The position numbers were made by a program, and so were the translations under genes. Below, in pieces: positions 26,117-35,084 of a stretch of DNA of 64,000 nt. Under the pieces are notes generated by a model, which ran no database searches, had not been told where the DNA came from, and saw only the letters and a program-made list of their open reading frames with translations. The stretch is from Lacinutrix venerupis (GTDB lineage Bacteria; Bacteroidota; Bacteroidia; Flavobacteriales; Flavobacteriaceae), in NCBI RefSeq assembly GCF_003663945.1, contig NZ_RCCH01000007.1, positions 1-64,000 on the forward strand. Reading direction: 5' to 3'. How positions within the stretch are numbered: position 1 is the first letter of the stretch; the number at the start of each line of letters is the position of its first letter.

Positions 26117-26980
26117 ATGAAAAAGAAAATATTAATTTTTATAGCAATAATTATAGCATTAAGCTTAAGTGCTTTTGTAGTAACCAATAAAGAGTTTAAA
26201 AATAAAAAACAGAATGTAAAAGCTATTGCCATAAAATCAAACAATAAATTAGACTCCAATTTTACATATAAAGAACCAATAGGTCCAGTTTTAAAAAATG
26301 ATACTATTGATACCATTAAAACAAAACCTGAAGTTTTTGAAGATTTTATTTATGATGTAGGCTCTAGGTTTAAACCAATGAAAAAAAGTGCTATAAAAAA
26401 AGCAACTTCGCTTAACCATTTTTTTACAGAAGAAGAACTAAGCTCTATTTCTAGTATTAAATTTGTTGAAATTATTGTTATTGAAAATGAAAGACAAACG
26501 CAAAAAAGAGAAATTGGTTACACAAAATCATTTACAGATGCACAATTAAAGCTAATTAAATCTTTCGATTACTCTTCTCACTTTAATATTCGTATAGAAT
26601 ATTTACAAAAAAATTACATTGGCCAATTAGAACATAAATTTAACTCACCTCACATAACAATTGTTCCAGAAAAACAAGCAGAATATATTAAAGGAAAAGA
26701 GGCCCTTAAAACTTATTTAAGAGAAAACAGTAAAGCCGTTAGAGAAGAAGCTAATGTTGACCCAATGAAATTACAACCTGCTAAACTATACTTTACAGTA
26801 AGTAAAGACGGTAAAATTTCAGATGTTAAATTAGACAGAAGCTCAAATTATCCTTTAGTAGATAAAACCATGATAGCATTAATTAAAAATTTACCTGGAA
26901 AATGGAATCCTGCAGAAAACGAAAAAGGAGAAAAAATAAGCCAAGAACAAGTAGTATCTTTTGGTTTAATAGGCTGCTAA
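26117..26980 (+). CDS. TonB C-terminal-domain-like membrane protein
   Basis: A 287-residue protein with an N-terminal membrane anchor (about 4-22, ILIFIAIIIALSLSAFVV) and an extended linker. The C-terminal segment at about 215-287 matches the TonB C-terminal domain (AKLYFTVSKDGKISDVKL, then TMIALIKNLPGKWNPA). TonB domains transmit inner-membrane energy to outer-membrane receptors, but proteins like this without ExbB/ExbD neighbours may have regulatory or other roles. It is divergent from a membrane winged-helix regulator, with repeats between them that suggest it is the regulated target. A bidirectional terminator follows. Confidence 0.72.
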   Translation: MKKKILIFIAIIIALSLSAFVVTNKEFKNKKQNVKAIAIKSNNKLDSNFTYKEPIGPVLKNDTIDTIKTKPEVFEDFIYDVGSRFKPMKKSAIKKATSLNHFFTEEELSSISSIKFVEIIVIENERQTQKREIGYTKSFTDAQLKLIKSFDYSSHFNIRIEYLQKNYIGQLEHKFNSPHITIVPEKQAEYIKGKEALKTYLRENSKAVREEANVDPMKLQPAKLYFTVSKDGKISDVKLDRSSNYPLVDKTMIALIKNLPGKWNPAENEKGEKISQEQVVSFGLIGC

Positions 26981-26996
26981 AAAAACTAAATAAAAT

Positions 26997-27030
26997 AGTA
27001 AAGGAATTACATTTCTGTAATTCCTTTACT
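26997..27030. terminator. bidirectional intrinsic terminator
   Basis: AGTAAAGGAATTAC / GTAATTCCTTTACT is a perfect 14-bp stem with a 6-nt loop between two convergent genes (TonB-like and M49-type peptidase). T tracts are short, but the stem is strong. Confidence 0.75.
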
Positions 27031-27056
27031 TATTCTAACTTTTCTACCAATTTTAA

Positions 27057-28700
27057 CTATTCCAAACCTAAAGTTTCTACTCCTTGCTCGAATACAACAT
27101 CTACTGGAATATTAGCATCGCTTAAACGGTTTAAATCGCTTTGAAGCTCTTTAGCAATACTACCATAATTTTTAACAAACTTGGCAACGCCTTTATAATC
27201 ACCATCTCCTTGGTAAGTTAAAATAACTTGAGATAGCATTTCCATAGCTGTTTTTAGTTTTTCAAAATTTACAGTATATGTACCATTACTGTTTCTTGTA
27301 AAAGCTCCCATTTGGTTAAAGAAATTAAATCTTATCATGTTTGCTTTACCGTGAGCACTTGATGCTCCAAAACGCACCGATCTAAAGATACCTGCCATAA
27401 AAGTTACCATGTTATCTTTTAAATCGTTTGTTAACTCACCTTTTTTATGTAATTGCTCTACCATGTATAAGCCTAAAATATCTGCTTTACCTTCTTCTAA
27501 AGCGCTAGCGTGTTCTTTAAGCGAAGTTCTTACTGTTCCATTTCCGTTAATTGTATTTTTTATTCCTAATCCGTGAGCAACTTCATGAAACATTGTGTTT
27601 TCAAAAAAGGCATCAAAAGTAACGTGTTTACGCTGGCTTTCGTCTATTAACACATTCGAAATTGGTATTAATATTTTATCGAATTTAGCACGCATAGCAT
27701 TTTTAAGCTGTAAACGTCTTGTTCCTTTTTTAAGTTGTACTTCTTCATCGTTAGGTAAGTTAATAGCTATAGTTTTACTACCTGAGTTACAATCTCCTGC
27801 ATAAAACACAACATCATAAGCATTTAAATCGCTATCTGTACCTGGTTTTTCTTTTTTGTATTTTTCTTCTACAGGTAATCCTTTTTGAAGCTCTGGTAAA
27901 AAACTACTAAACTTAGCTAATTTTGCGCTCCACTCTTGATCTTTAATTAATACATAGCCTTCGTGCGCTGCTTTATTTCCAAATAATTGGTCTTCGTAAG
28001 TTTCTATAGGACCAATTACAATATCAAGTGTATTTGTTTTCATATCCATCCAAGCAAAATCACTTTCTTGGTATTCGTCGTTTAATACTGCTTGTGCCCT
28101 TAATTCTAAATACTTTTTTAAACCAGCATCTTCTGCTAATTTTGAAGCTTCTATTAATAAATTTGACACTTCTTTTACTTCTGCCTCAAACTTTTTATGA
28201 TAAGGTATTGTATATAACTTACCGTCGTTATCACGTCTCACAAAATTATAAAGACTTGATTTATTTTCCATTTCGGCAGTCTCAAACTCTTCTTTAGTTA
28301 TATCTGCTGGATAAAAATTAGCTCCTTTTGGTTTTTCGCCAATTCCTTCTACAAACGGTTTGTTATTTGCCAACCTATCCCAAGGCCCATAATTTATTTT
28401 TACATACTTCTTGGTATCTTCGTCTTTAATATCTGCTAATAAAGCATCACAATCTCCATAAGCTTCGTACCAAAATAAATCGTTCATTTTATTAGCTGCA
28501 CTAATTAATATAGGTAGCATTTGTCTTTCTTTATCGGATAAAACACTTAAATCTGTAGTTAATTTAACATTAACGTATTTATCAAGATTAGTTTGCATTT
28601 CGGTTGTTGTGTTTTCTGTCTCTATAGTTTCTACTTGTTTAACTTCTTCTTTACAAGAAAAAGCAGTAGCAAATACTAAAATATATATTATTTTTTTCAT
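27057..28700 (-). CDS. M49 (dipeptidyl-peptidase III-like) zinc metallopeptidase lipoprotein
   Basis: A 547-residue lipoprotein (lipobox FSC after MKKIIYILVFATA). Residues about 372-377 read HEVAHG, giving zinc ligands H372 and H376 and catalytic E373. EEGKAD about 30 residues later supplies the third ligand. This is the M49 arrangement, although classical DPP III uses HELLxH and EECRAE. The length is shorter than eukaryotic DPP III, as in Bacteroidota members, often annotated Zn-dependent hydrolase. Predicted to work outside the cytoplasm, cleaving short peptides. It is not in an operon. Confidence 0.82.
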   Translation of the reverse strand: MKKIIYILVFATAFSCKEEVKQVETIETENTTTEMQTNLDKYVNVKLTTDLSVLSDKERQMLPILISAANKMNDLFWYEAYGDCDALLADIKDEDTKKYVKINYGPWDRLANNKPFVEGIGEKPKGANFYPADITKEEFETAEMENKSSLYNFVRRDNDGKLYTIPYHKKFEAEVKEVSNLLIEASKLAEDAGLKKYLELRAQAVLNDEYQESDFAWMDMKTNTLDIVIGPIETYEDQLFGNKAAHEGYVLIKDQEWSAKLAKFSSFLPELQKGLPVEEKYKKEKPGTDSDLNAYDVVFYAGDCNSGSKTIAINLPNDEEVQLKKGTRRLQLKNAMRAKFDKILIPISNVLIDESQRKHVTFDAFFENTMFHEVAHGLGIKNTINGNGTVRTSLKEHASALEEGKADILGLYMVEQLHKKGELTNDLKDNMVTFMAGIFRSVRFGASSAHGKANMIRFNFFNQMGAFTRNSNGTYTVNFEKLKTAMEMLSQVILTYQGDGDYKGVAKFVKNYGSIAKELQSDLNRLSDANIPVDVVFEQGVETLGLE

Positions 28701-28808
28701 TGGTTTATTGGAATTAATTATCGCTTTGTAAAGTTAGTTAATTTAATAAGTATTAAATTAGACATGAGGTAAAATTCTGTTATTTAAATTTAAAATATTG
28801 CCATTATA

Positions 28809-29270
28809 ATGAATGCAAACCAACATCTTGAGCACATAAAGCTTATTTTAAAAAAAGAAAACAATATTTTACTAGCTAGAGCCTATTTAAATGAGCAAGA
28901 CATTGATGAAAGTACAAAAAACCTTTTATTTAGTCATGCTAAAGTTATTGTAAAAAATAATAAAGAAAACAGAATGGCTTGGACTCTAGTTATTTGTTTG
29001 GCGCTAAGTGGTGTTTTTATTGTTGCTACCTATTTTGCAATTACGCAGCAGAGCACCAACGAATACGATTTACTAAAATTATTAGACAATTTAGATATTA
29101 TTCTATTTAGAGTAATACCTGTAGGCTCTATACTTTTATCCTTAATTATTGCGGCCACCTTGTCTGAAGAAGACTCTTATGGCATGCGTTTTATTAAAGC
29201 AAATGTAGTTACAGGCCTAGTGTGCTATATTTTAACCTTTTTTGTGGTTTTATCTGGAGCTTTAGGATAA
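28809..29270 (+). CDS. small integral membrane protein of unknown function
   Basis: A 153-residue protein with a soluble, charged N-terminal part (about 1-55, with repeated Lys/Glu and an HxxH-like region) and three predicted membrane helices at about 58-78 (MAWTLVICLALSGVFIVATY), 98-116 (LFRVIPVGSILLSLIIAATL) and 130-150. No catalytic motif or family recognised. It ends 4 nt before the stop of the convergent gene at 29275, with no terminator between them. Confidence 0.65.
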   Translation: MNANQHLEHIKLILKKENNILLARAYLNEQDIDESTKNLLFSHAKVIVKNNKENRMAWTLVICLALSGVFIVATYFAITQQSTNEYDLLKLLDNLDIILFRVIPVGSILLSLIIAATLSEEDSYGMRFIKANVVTGLVCYILTFFVVLSGALG

Positions 29271-29274
29271 ATTT

Positions 29275-30273
29275 TTATCTATACTCAATAGTTCTAAAAA
29301 ACAGTTTAATTGTTTTTTTAGTTTCGTTTTTTACTTCTCTATAAACCCAATTGTTATATTCATCGTATTTGTATTTTATGGTTTGCTTTTTTGTATGAAT
29401 AGGCTTCTCTACATATTCTCCTTTAACTCGATACAAATCTTCAGAAACACTTATAATATTATTATTATCATCAAACTTATATATAGTTACAAAATTTATC
29501 TTTTTTGAGGATTCTTGATTAGAAAAACGCACTTCATTTTTGTTTTTATTATAAGTCATTATTACATTATTTGTAGAGAAATAACCTTCATCTTTTATTT
29601 CGTAACCATTGTTGTTGTATGTTATATAAGAATTAGAGTTGGAAAGTCCTGAAAAGCTTTCATTTTTTACTAACTTATTATCTTTAAAGTATAGTTTCTG
29701 AAATTTTTCAAACTCACCTTTGGAATCATCATTAAAATCTGGATCGTCAACTACATTTTTGTAAAAGTCTTCTTTTTGACTTATAACTATAGAGTCTTTA
29801 TAGTGCTCAAAATTATAATAAACACTTTCTAATTCTTGAATATTTTTAGAATCGTATTTAAGTACTAATTTTAAATCTTTTAATTTATTTGCTTCATTAT
29901 ATGTATAAAAATACTCTTTAACAGAGTTTTCTCTATCATCTGGTTTATCTAAATCTTTGGCATATTTTTTCTGGTTTTGATTGTTGAATATTTCAAATCG
30001 AGAACCTAGAAAATTTTCATCTGCTTCATTTTCTTTATAAACCTTGGTTATTATTTGTTTTATATCTCCAGAATACTTTTCGTCAAAAACATAAAATTCA
30101 TCTTGATTATTTTCTAAATAATCGATAAAAAAGTAATAAGAATATAAATCTATTTCATCTGTAAATTCGTTAAGTTTAAAATTGGTTATTGAGTTATCTA
30201 TAAATCCGTTATTAATTTGCCCAAAGGACATAACGCTATAGAAACTTAAAAATAGTAGTACAAGGTTTTTCAT
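29275..30273 (-). CDS. exported protein of unknown function
   Basis: A 332-residue protein with signal peptide (MKNLVLLFLSFYSVMSFGQ). The mature part is highly charged, rich in Asp, Glu, Asn and Tyr. It has repeated short strands such as KDLKLVLKYDSK, NGYEIKDEGYF and KYKYDEYNNWVYREV that recall YD-like or MORN-like strand repeats, but no family is assigned. Probably periplasmic or surface located. It converges closely with the small membrane protein gene. Confidence 0.6.
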   Translation of the reverse strand: MKNLVLLFLSFYSVMSFGQINNGFIDNSITNFKLNEFTDEIDLYSYYFFIDYLENNQDEFYVFDEKYSGDIKQIITKVYKENEADENFLGSRFEIFNNQNQKKYAKDLDKPDDRENSVKEYFYTYNEANKLKDLKLVLKYDSKNIQELESVYYNFEHYKDSIVISQKEDFYKNVVDDPDFNDDSKGEFEKFQKLYFKDNKLVKNESFSGLSNSNSYITYNNNGYEIKDEGYFSTNNVIMTYNKNKNEVRFSNQESSKKINFVTIYKFDDNNNIISVSEDLYRVKGEYVEKPIHTKKQTIKYKYDEYNNWVYREVKNETKKTIKLFFRTIEYR

Positions 30274-30483
30274 TTATTTTAAAATTTAAAAAAAACAATA
30301 TACTATATATTATCTATTATAATAAAACATATTTTATGCATTTTAGATTTATACATTACAAAATACTAAGAGCTTATTTATAACGCATAAAATGTTAATT
30401 AAAAGCTAAATATTTAATAACATTTAAACTATTCTCGTTTTTATTTGTCTTAAGAGTGTAGAACAATTTAAAACAATAAAAAC

Positions 30484-30966
30484 ATGAAAAAATTATTAAT
30501 AGTAGCAGTAGCATTATTTGCATTACAAATAAATGCTCAAGACAAAAAAGAAAACAAAAAAGAGCTGAGAAAAGAAAAAATGGAACAGTATAGAAATATG
30601 GATTCCAAAGAAATTGCAGCTTTACAAACTAAAAAAATGACGCTTGCGCTAGATCTTACTCCAGAACAACAAAGTAAAGTTGAGAAAATAAATATTAAAA
30701 ATGCAGATTTACGCAAAGCTGCAATGGAAAAACGAATGGCAGCAAAAGACACTGACAAAAAACTTTCTCCTGAAGATAAATTAAAAAGAGAAAACGAAAG
30801 GTTAGACCAAGAAATTGCTACAAAAAGAGAAATGAAAGCTATTTTAACACCAGAGCAATATGAAAAGTATTCAAAAATGTCTAAAAGACGTGGAAATAAA
30901 GGAATGCGTGGTAAAATGAAGAGCAAAAAAGGTGAAAAGAAAGAGCATAAAATGGAGAAAGAATAA
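30484..30966 (+). CDS. exported Spy/CpxP-like (LTxxQ) helical protein
   Basis: A 160-residue protein with signal peptide (MKKLLIVAVALFALQINAQ) and a highly basic/acidic helical mature part. It contains two LTPEQ motifs, LDLTPEQQSKVEKI (about 57-70) and AILTPEQYEKYSKM (about 119-132), the signature spacing of Spy/CpxP-type periplasmic chaperone and stress proteins. The C-terminus is Lys-rich. Spy-like proteins bind unfolded envelope proteins, and this one is a candidate with the same fold, but activity is unproven. A strong terminator follows at 30986. Confidence 0.75.
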   Translation: MKKLLIVAVALFALQINAQDKKENKKELRKEKMEQYRNMDSKEIAALQTKKMTLALDLTPEQQSKVEKINIKNADLRKAAMEKRMAAKDTDKKLSPEDKLKRENERLDQEIATKREMKAILTPEQYEKYSKMSKRRGNKGMRGKMKSKKGEKKEHKMEKE

Positions 30967-30985
30967 CTCCTAAATCATTTAATAG

Positions 30986-31021
30986 TAAAAAAGTGCCGAT
31001 TATCTATTCGGCACTTTTTTA
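30986..31021 (+). terminator. intrinsic terminator
   Basis: AAAAAGTGCCGA / TCGGCACTTTTT has an 8-nt loop and is followed by T6. It ends the LTxxQ gene. Confidence 0.88.
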
Positions 31022-31053
31022 TTTGCAATAGTTAAGTAAATAGCTTTACTTTG
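31022..31053 (+). promoter_or_regulatory. probable -33/-7 promoter of the 31081 gene
   Basis: TTTG (31022-31025) is followed after 20 nt by TTACTTTG (31046-31053), one mismatch from TAnnTTTG. The ATG is 27 nt downstream. Confidence 0.5.
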
Positions 31054-31080
31054 GTATATTAACGAATAACTACTAAGACA

Positions 31081-31434
31081 ATGAAAAAAATATTTACTTT
31101 TTGCTTTTTTGCTTTTGCTTTATTAATTGGAACTCAATCTGCATTAGCTCAAGACAATGCTAAAGTTAATGAAAAGGCTTACCTTAAAGCTAAAGAATTA
31201 CGTTCTACATTAAAATTTGACGATAATACTTTAGAAAAGGTATATAAAGCTTACCAAGCATACGAATACAAATTTTTATCTATTTCTGAGCACCAAGAAT
31301 CTGGATCTTCAGATTATAACAATTCTATGGCAACCTTAAATAATACTTTACAAGAAGGTATAAAAAACGCTTTAGGAAATGACTTATATAAAAGATATTT
31401 AATTATAAATGAATTAGAACACACTGTGGACTAA
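31081..31434 (+). CDS. small exported protein of unknown function
   Basis: A 117-residue protein with signal peptide (MKKIFTFCFFAFALLIGTQSALAQ). The mature part is predicted as a few helices (YLKAKELRSTLKFDDNTLEKV, then KVYKAYQAYEYKF) with no cysteine or motif. Its layout resembles the preceding LTxxQ protein in size and helical nature, but it lacks the LTxxQ motif. Flanked by strong terminators on both sides, so it is a single-gene unit. Confidence 0.65.
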   Translation: MKKIFTFCFFAFALLIGTQSALAQDNAKVNEKAYLKAKELRSTLKFDDNTLEKVYKAYQAYEYKFLSISEHQESGSSDYNNSMATLNNTLQEGIKNALGNDLYKRYLIINELEHTVD

Positions 31435-31451
31435 TGTTTATTTGAAACATA

Positions 31452-31489
31452 AAAAAAGGCGATAACTATTTTAGTTATCGCCTTTTTTT
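31452..31489. terminator. bidirectional intrinsic terminator
   Basis: AAGGCGATAACTA / TAGTTATCGCCTT is a 13-bp perfect stem with a 3-nt loop and A7/T7 flanks, between the small exported protein gene and the convergent hemL. Confidence 0.92.
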
Positions 31490-31507
31490 ATTGAACTTAT
31501 TTTAATA

Positions 31508-32788
31508 TTATTTAAATACAGCATCACAAGCTGCTATTGTTTTGTCTAAATCTTCGTAAGTTAAAGCATCTGTTATAAACCAAGTTTCAAATGCACTTGG
31601 AGCTATATAAATACCGTTATTAAGCATACCATGAAAAAAGGTTTTAAACCTTTCATTATTTCCTTTAGCTGCTGTTTTAAAATCTATTACTTTTTCTTCA
31701 TCAAAATGAACAGAAATCATAGAACCCATTCTATTAATTGTATGTGTAATATTATTTTTTTCTAAAACTTTAGCTAAGCCTTTATGCAAATATTCGGTTT
31801 TTTCTGCCAATCTATTAAATATTTCAGAATCTTCGTTTAATGCTTTTAACATTGCTAATCCTGCAGCCATAGCTAATGGATTTCCACTTAATGTGCCTGC
31901 TTGATAAACAGGTCCTAAAGGTGCTAAATAATTCATTATTTCATTTCTAGCAGCAAAAGCTCCAACAGGTAATCCACCACCAATTACTTTTCCAAAACAA
32001 ACAATATCTGCATTAACGTTTAATAATTGTTGAGCTCCACCTTTTGCAAGACGGAAACCAGTCATTACCTCATCAAATATTAATAAAATATTATTAGCGT
32101 CGCAAAGCGACCTTAAGCCTTCTAAAAAACCTGAAACTGGAGGTATACAACCCATATTTCCTGCAACTGGCTCTAAAATAATACAAGCTATTTCATTTTT
32201 ATTAGCTTGTATTAATGCTTCTACATTCTCTAAATCGTTATAATTGGCAAGTAATGTATCTTTTGCTGTACCTTCTGTTACTCCAGGACTATTAGGACTT
32301 CCAAAAGTTACTGCTCCACTTCCTGCTTGTATTAAAAATGAATCGCTATGACCATGGTAACAGCCTGCAAATTTTATAATTTTGTCTTTTCCTGTATAAC
32401 CTCTTGCTAACCTTACAGCACTCATACAAGCTTCGGTTCCAGAGTTTACAAATCTAATTTTATCTATATTTGGTACCATTGATACTGCTAATTCTGCAAT
32501 TTCAGTTTCAATTTCGGTAGGCATCCCAAAGGACGTTCCTTTTTTTGCCTTTTCTACAACGGCGTTAACTACAGGAGCGTATGCGTGACCAAGAATCATT
32601 GGTCCCCAAGAATTTATATAATCTATTAGAACATTTCCATCTTCATCATATAAATATGCACCTTTAGCTTCTTTAACAAAAATTGGTGTTCCACCTACGG
32701 CTTTAAAGGCTCGAACTGGAGAATTTACACCTCCAGGAATTACTTTTTCTGCATTTGCAAAAAGAGTACTACTACGTTTATAAATCAT
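31508..32788 (-). CDS. hemL: glutamate-1-semialdehyde 2,1-aminomutase
   Basis: A 426-residue PLP enzyme of the C5 heme pathway, forming 5-aminolevulinate from glutamate-1-semialdehyde. The N-terminus [15 protein letters not shown] is diagnostic. [16 protein letters not shown] binds the cofactor, [12 protein letters not shown] gives the conserved Asp, and [13 protein letters not shown] holds the Schiff-base Lys (K267). The length is normal. It is the last gene of a leftward unit with a LysM/glucosaminidase lipoprotein (5-bp gap), a D-cysteine desulfhydrase-like protein and a small membrane protein. None of these is a heme gene, so the grouping is likely positional. Confidence 0.97.
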   Translation of the reverse strand: MIYKRSSTLFANAEKVIPGGVNSPVRAFKAVGGTPIFVKEAKGAYLYDEDGNVLIDYINSWGPMILGHAYAPVVNAVVEKAKKGTSFGMPTEIETEIAELAVSMVPNIDKIRFVNSGTEACMSAVRLARGYTGKDKIIKFAGCYHGHSDSFLIQAGSGAVTFGSPNSPGVTEGTAKDTLLANYNDLENVEALIQANKNEIACIILEPVAGNMGCIPPVSGFLEGLRSLCDANNILLIFDEVMTGFRLAKGGAQQLLNVNADIVCFGKVIGGGLPVGAFAARNEIMNYLAPLGPVYQAGTLSGNPLAMAAGLAMLKALNEDSEIFNRLAEKTEYLHKGLAKVLEKNNITHTINRMGSMISVHFDEEKVIDFKTAAKGNNERFKTFFHGMLNNGIYIAPSAFETWFITDALTYEDLDKTIAACDAVFK

Positions 32789-32793
32789 TATAA

Positions 32794-33612
32794 TTAATCT
32801 TTTGGTAAGGGCTTGATAAATAATACTTGTCCAACAAATAAATCGCTAGACTCTAAACTATTTAAAACTTTAAGTTCTGATACTGAAATATTATATTTTC
32901 TAGATAATGAATATAAAGTATCACCAGATACAACTGTATGCTTATCGTTTAATTCTGTTTCAACTCCTAAAACTTCGTTATCGAAACGATATAGTTGATA
33001 ACGTTCTATTAAACTTATTAGTTTTTCTGGATATTTTCTATCTGTTGCATATCCTGCTTTTCTTAAACCTTTTGCCCAAGCTTCGTAGTCTCCTTTTCCA
33101 AGTTGAAACAATCCTGCATATCGAGAACGTTCTTTTAAAAATAGAGAGTGATCTCTAAAAGAATATTTAGAATTTTTATATTTTCTGAAACATTCTTGGC
33201 TAGCATCATCATCATGATAAATTTTACCACCGGTCCAACCTGTATGACACTTTATACCAAAATGATTATTAGCCTCAACAGATAACCTTCCTTTTCCAGA
33301 TCCAGACTCTAAAATACCTTGAGCTAAAGTAATACTAGCAGGAACACCATAGTTACGCATTTCGTCTTGAGCAATATCGCTGTAAATAGCTATATACTCA
33401 TCTGTTGGTGTTGCATATTGTTCTGGAGTTTCTTTTATAACAACAGTAACCTCCTTGTTTTCTGGAGCATTTACAACAACTCTAGGTTTCTTTTTAGTTT
33501 TAACTACACGCTCTGTTTTGGTTTTAGATTTTTTAGTGGTTACTTTTTTGCTTGAGCCACAACTTGCAACTAAAGCCATTAAGCATAATATTGTAAATAA
33601 TCTTTTCATCAA
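32794..33612 (-). CDS. lipoprotein N-acetylglucosaminidase (GH73-like) with LysM domain
   Basis: A 272-residue lipoprotein (lipobox ALVASC, Cys 18) with a Lys-rich linker (about 20-60). A glucosaminidase domain (about 70-215) follows, with [12 protein letters not shown] giving the predicted catalytic Glu E102 and the [12 protein letters not shown] signature. A LysM peptidoglycan-binding domain (about 223-267, [17 protein letters not shown]) ends the protein. It would cleave glycan strands of the cell wall from the outer or inner membrane. It starts 1 nt from the preceding desulfhydrase-like gene's stop, so is translationally tight with it. Confidence 0.9.
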   Translation of the reverse strand: MMKRLFTILCLMALVASCGSSKKVTTKKSKTKTERVVKTKKKPRVVVNAPENKEVTVVIKETPEQYATPTDEYIAIYSDIAQDEMRNYGVPASITLAQGILESGSGKGRLSVEANNHFGIKCHTGWTGGKIYHDDDASQECFRKYKNSKYSFRDHSLFLKERSRYAGLFQLGKGDYEAWAKGLRKAGYATDRKYPEKLISLIERYQLYRFDNEVLGVETELNDKHTVVSGDTLYSLSRKYNISVSELKVLNSLESSDLFVGQVLFIKPLPKD

Positions 33613-34524
33613 CTATTGTATTAATGGTAAATTTTTCTGTTTTAATCTATTATTCATTCCTGCAATACCTTGTAATCCTCCTGTATGTATTGCTAAAATT
33701 TTTGAGCCTTCTGGAAAATAATTATTTTTAATCATATCTACAATTCCATACATCATTTTTCCTGTATAAATTGGATCTAACTGAATTTTATTTTCTGTCT
33801 TAAATCTGTTTATAAACGTAATTAAATCTGTATTTATTTTCGCGTACCCACCAAAATGGTAATTACTAACTAACTCCCAATTATTTTGTTTAGCAAATTT
33901 ACTAATATCTTCTTGTAAAAAGTCTCCTTTTAAGGCTGAAAAACCTAAAATTTGCTGATTAGATTTTGAACCATTAATTAAACCCGCTAAAGTTCCTCCT
34001 GTTCCAACTGGAGCACAGACATAATCGAAATTATAATCTTCTTCTAGCAATATTTCCTCACATCCTTTTACAGCTAAACTATTTGTACCGCCTTCAGGAA
34101 TTACATAAAAGTTTCCAAACTCCATTTTTAAGGCTTCAATAAAATTAGAATCATTTTTTTTTCTAAAATCACTACGGCTAACAAACTTAAATACCATACC
34201 ACAATTTCTAGCATAGTTTAAAGTTGTATTTTCATCAATTTTAGATGCTAACTCTTCACCTCTTATAACTCCTATTGTTTTAAAACCATATACGTTTCCT
34301 GCTGCTGCAACTGCAGCTATATGATTTGAAAAAGCACCTCCAAATGTTAATAAAACAGTCTTTTTTTTTGATTTTGCTACTTCGATATTGTATTTTAATT
34401 TCCTGTATTTATTTCCGGAAATAATATTATGTATAGCGTCTTCTCGTTTAATACATAACGAGACATTTGAGCTGTTTTTTAATTTAACAGCCTCATTTAT
34501 GCTTTGCTCTACTTTAAAAATCAT
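33613..34524 (-). CDS. PLP-dependent D-cysteine desulfhydrase / ACC deaminase family protein
   Basis: A 303-residue enzyme of the tryptophan-synthase-beta fold. The frame reaches 34554 through a TTG, but the ATG at 34524 overlaps the upstream stop (ATGA) and is preferred. IKREDAIHNIISGNKYRKL holds the PLP Lys region (K of NKYRKL), FGGAFSNHIAAVAAAG binds substrate, and VGTGGTLAGLI the phosphate. Family members act on D-cysteine, 1-aminocyclopropane-1-carboxylate or related substrates. The exact substrate cannot be told here. Coupled to a small membrane protein upstream and a glucosaminidase downstream. Confidence 0.85.
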   Translation of the reverse strand: MIFKVEQSINEAVKLKNSSNVSLCIKREDAIHNIISGNKYRKLKYNIEVAKSKKKTVLLTFGGAFSNHIAAVAAAGNVYGFKTIGVIRGEELASKIDENTTLNYARNCGMVFKFVSRSDFRKKNDSNFIEALKMEFGNFYVIPEGGTNSLAVKGCEEILLEEDYNFDYVCAPVGTGGTLAGLINGSKSNQQILGFSALKGDFLQEDISKFAKQNNWELVSNYHFGGYAKINTDLITFINRFKTENKIQLDPIYTGKMMYGIVDMIKNNYFPEGSKILAIHTGGLQGIAGMNNRLKQKNLPLIQ

Positions 34525-34853
34525 GGGTTGCGAAGATACTTTAAAAAACTCCAAAAATTGCGCTCATTTAAATACTTTAAATTAGATTCATTAGTGTAAG
34601 ACTCTCTTTCAAAAGAGATATTTCTATATGCTTTATACCAATTTTTATACTGAATCAATCTTATTAAAAATTCTAGCGTATAAAAAAAATAAAAAGGAAT
34701 TATTAATAACTCTAGCTGCTGTTTTAAATGAATTTTTTCATGATTAATCAATACCTTATCTTTCTTTAAAGCTTTACTCTTTAAAAAAACAAATGGAAAT
34801 ATTGTTATACCAGTATAACCTTTAGGCACTAAATATTTAGAAATTAATATCAC
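34521..34853 (-). CDS. small membrane protein with HEKIH motif
   Basis: A 110-residue protein of unknown function. It has a hydrophobic N-terminus (about 1-30), then INHEKIHLKQQLELLIIPFY (about 45-64). The HEKIH is an HExxH zinc-binding motif placed at the edge of a predicted membrane helix (LIIPFYFFYTLEFLI, about 58-72), as in M48/M56-type membrane proteases. The size is far too small for a complete known peptidase and no third ligand is obvious. It is first in the leftward unit and overlaps the desulfhydrase-like gene by 4 nt. Metal binding is only a possibility. Confidence 0.65.
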   Translation of the reverse strand: MILISKYLVPKGYTGITIFPFVFLKSKALKKDKVLINHEKIHLKQQLELLIIPFYFFYTLEFLIRLIQYKNWYKAYRNISFERESYTNESNLKYLNERNFWSFLKYLRNP

Positions 34854-34888
34854 AAATTGATGTTTTCAAAAATCACTCCAATTTAAGT

Positions 34889-34896
34889 TATATTTG
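34889..34896 (+). promoter_or_regulatory. TAnnTTTG -7 element before the DUF5522/hutU unit
   Basis: TATATTTG ends 7 nt before the ATG at 34904, which predicts a nearly leaderless transcript. No -33 TTTG is visible. Confidence 0.45.
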
Positions 34897-34903
34897 TAAT
34901 ATA

Positions 34904-35083
34904 ATGAAGAAATATATTCCAATAGAAGAAGGCGATTACTATTTAACACCCGAAGGTTATAAATGCTTTACAGAACAATACCATTTAAAAAGAGGCTATT
35001 GTTGCGAAAGCGGTTGTAGGCATTGCCCATACGGATTTGATAAAAAAACAAACTCAGTAAAAAAAAGTAAAGGCACAAAATAA
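34904..35083 (+). CDS. small DUF5522-like cysteine-rich protein
   Basis: A 59-residue protein read from the ATG at 34904 to the TAA at 35081-35083. Core YYLTPEGYKCFTEQYHLKRG is followed by YCCESGCRHCPYGF, a CC-x3-C-x2-C cluster followed by PYGF that is typical of DUF5522 (seen in Bacteroidota small proteins). The cysteines could bind a metal. It overlaps nothing but ends 1 nt before the hutU ATG, so the two are co-transcribed. No function is known for the family. Confidence 0.85.
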   Translation: MKKYIPIEEGDYYLTPEGYKCFTEQYHLKRGYCCESGCRHCPYGFDKKTNSVKKSKGTK

Positions 35084-35084
35084 T

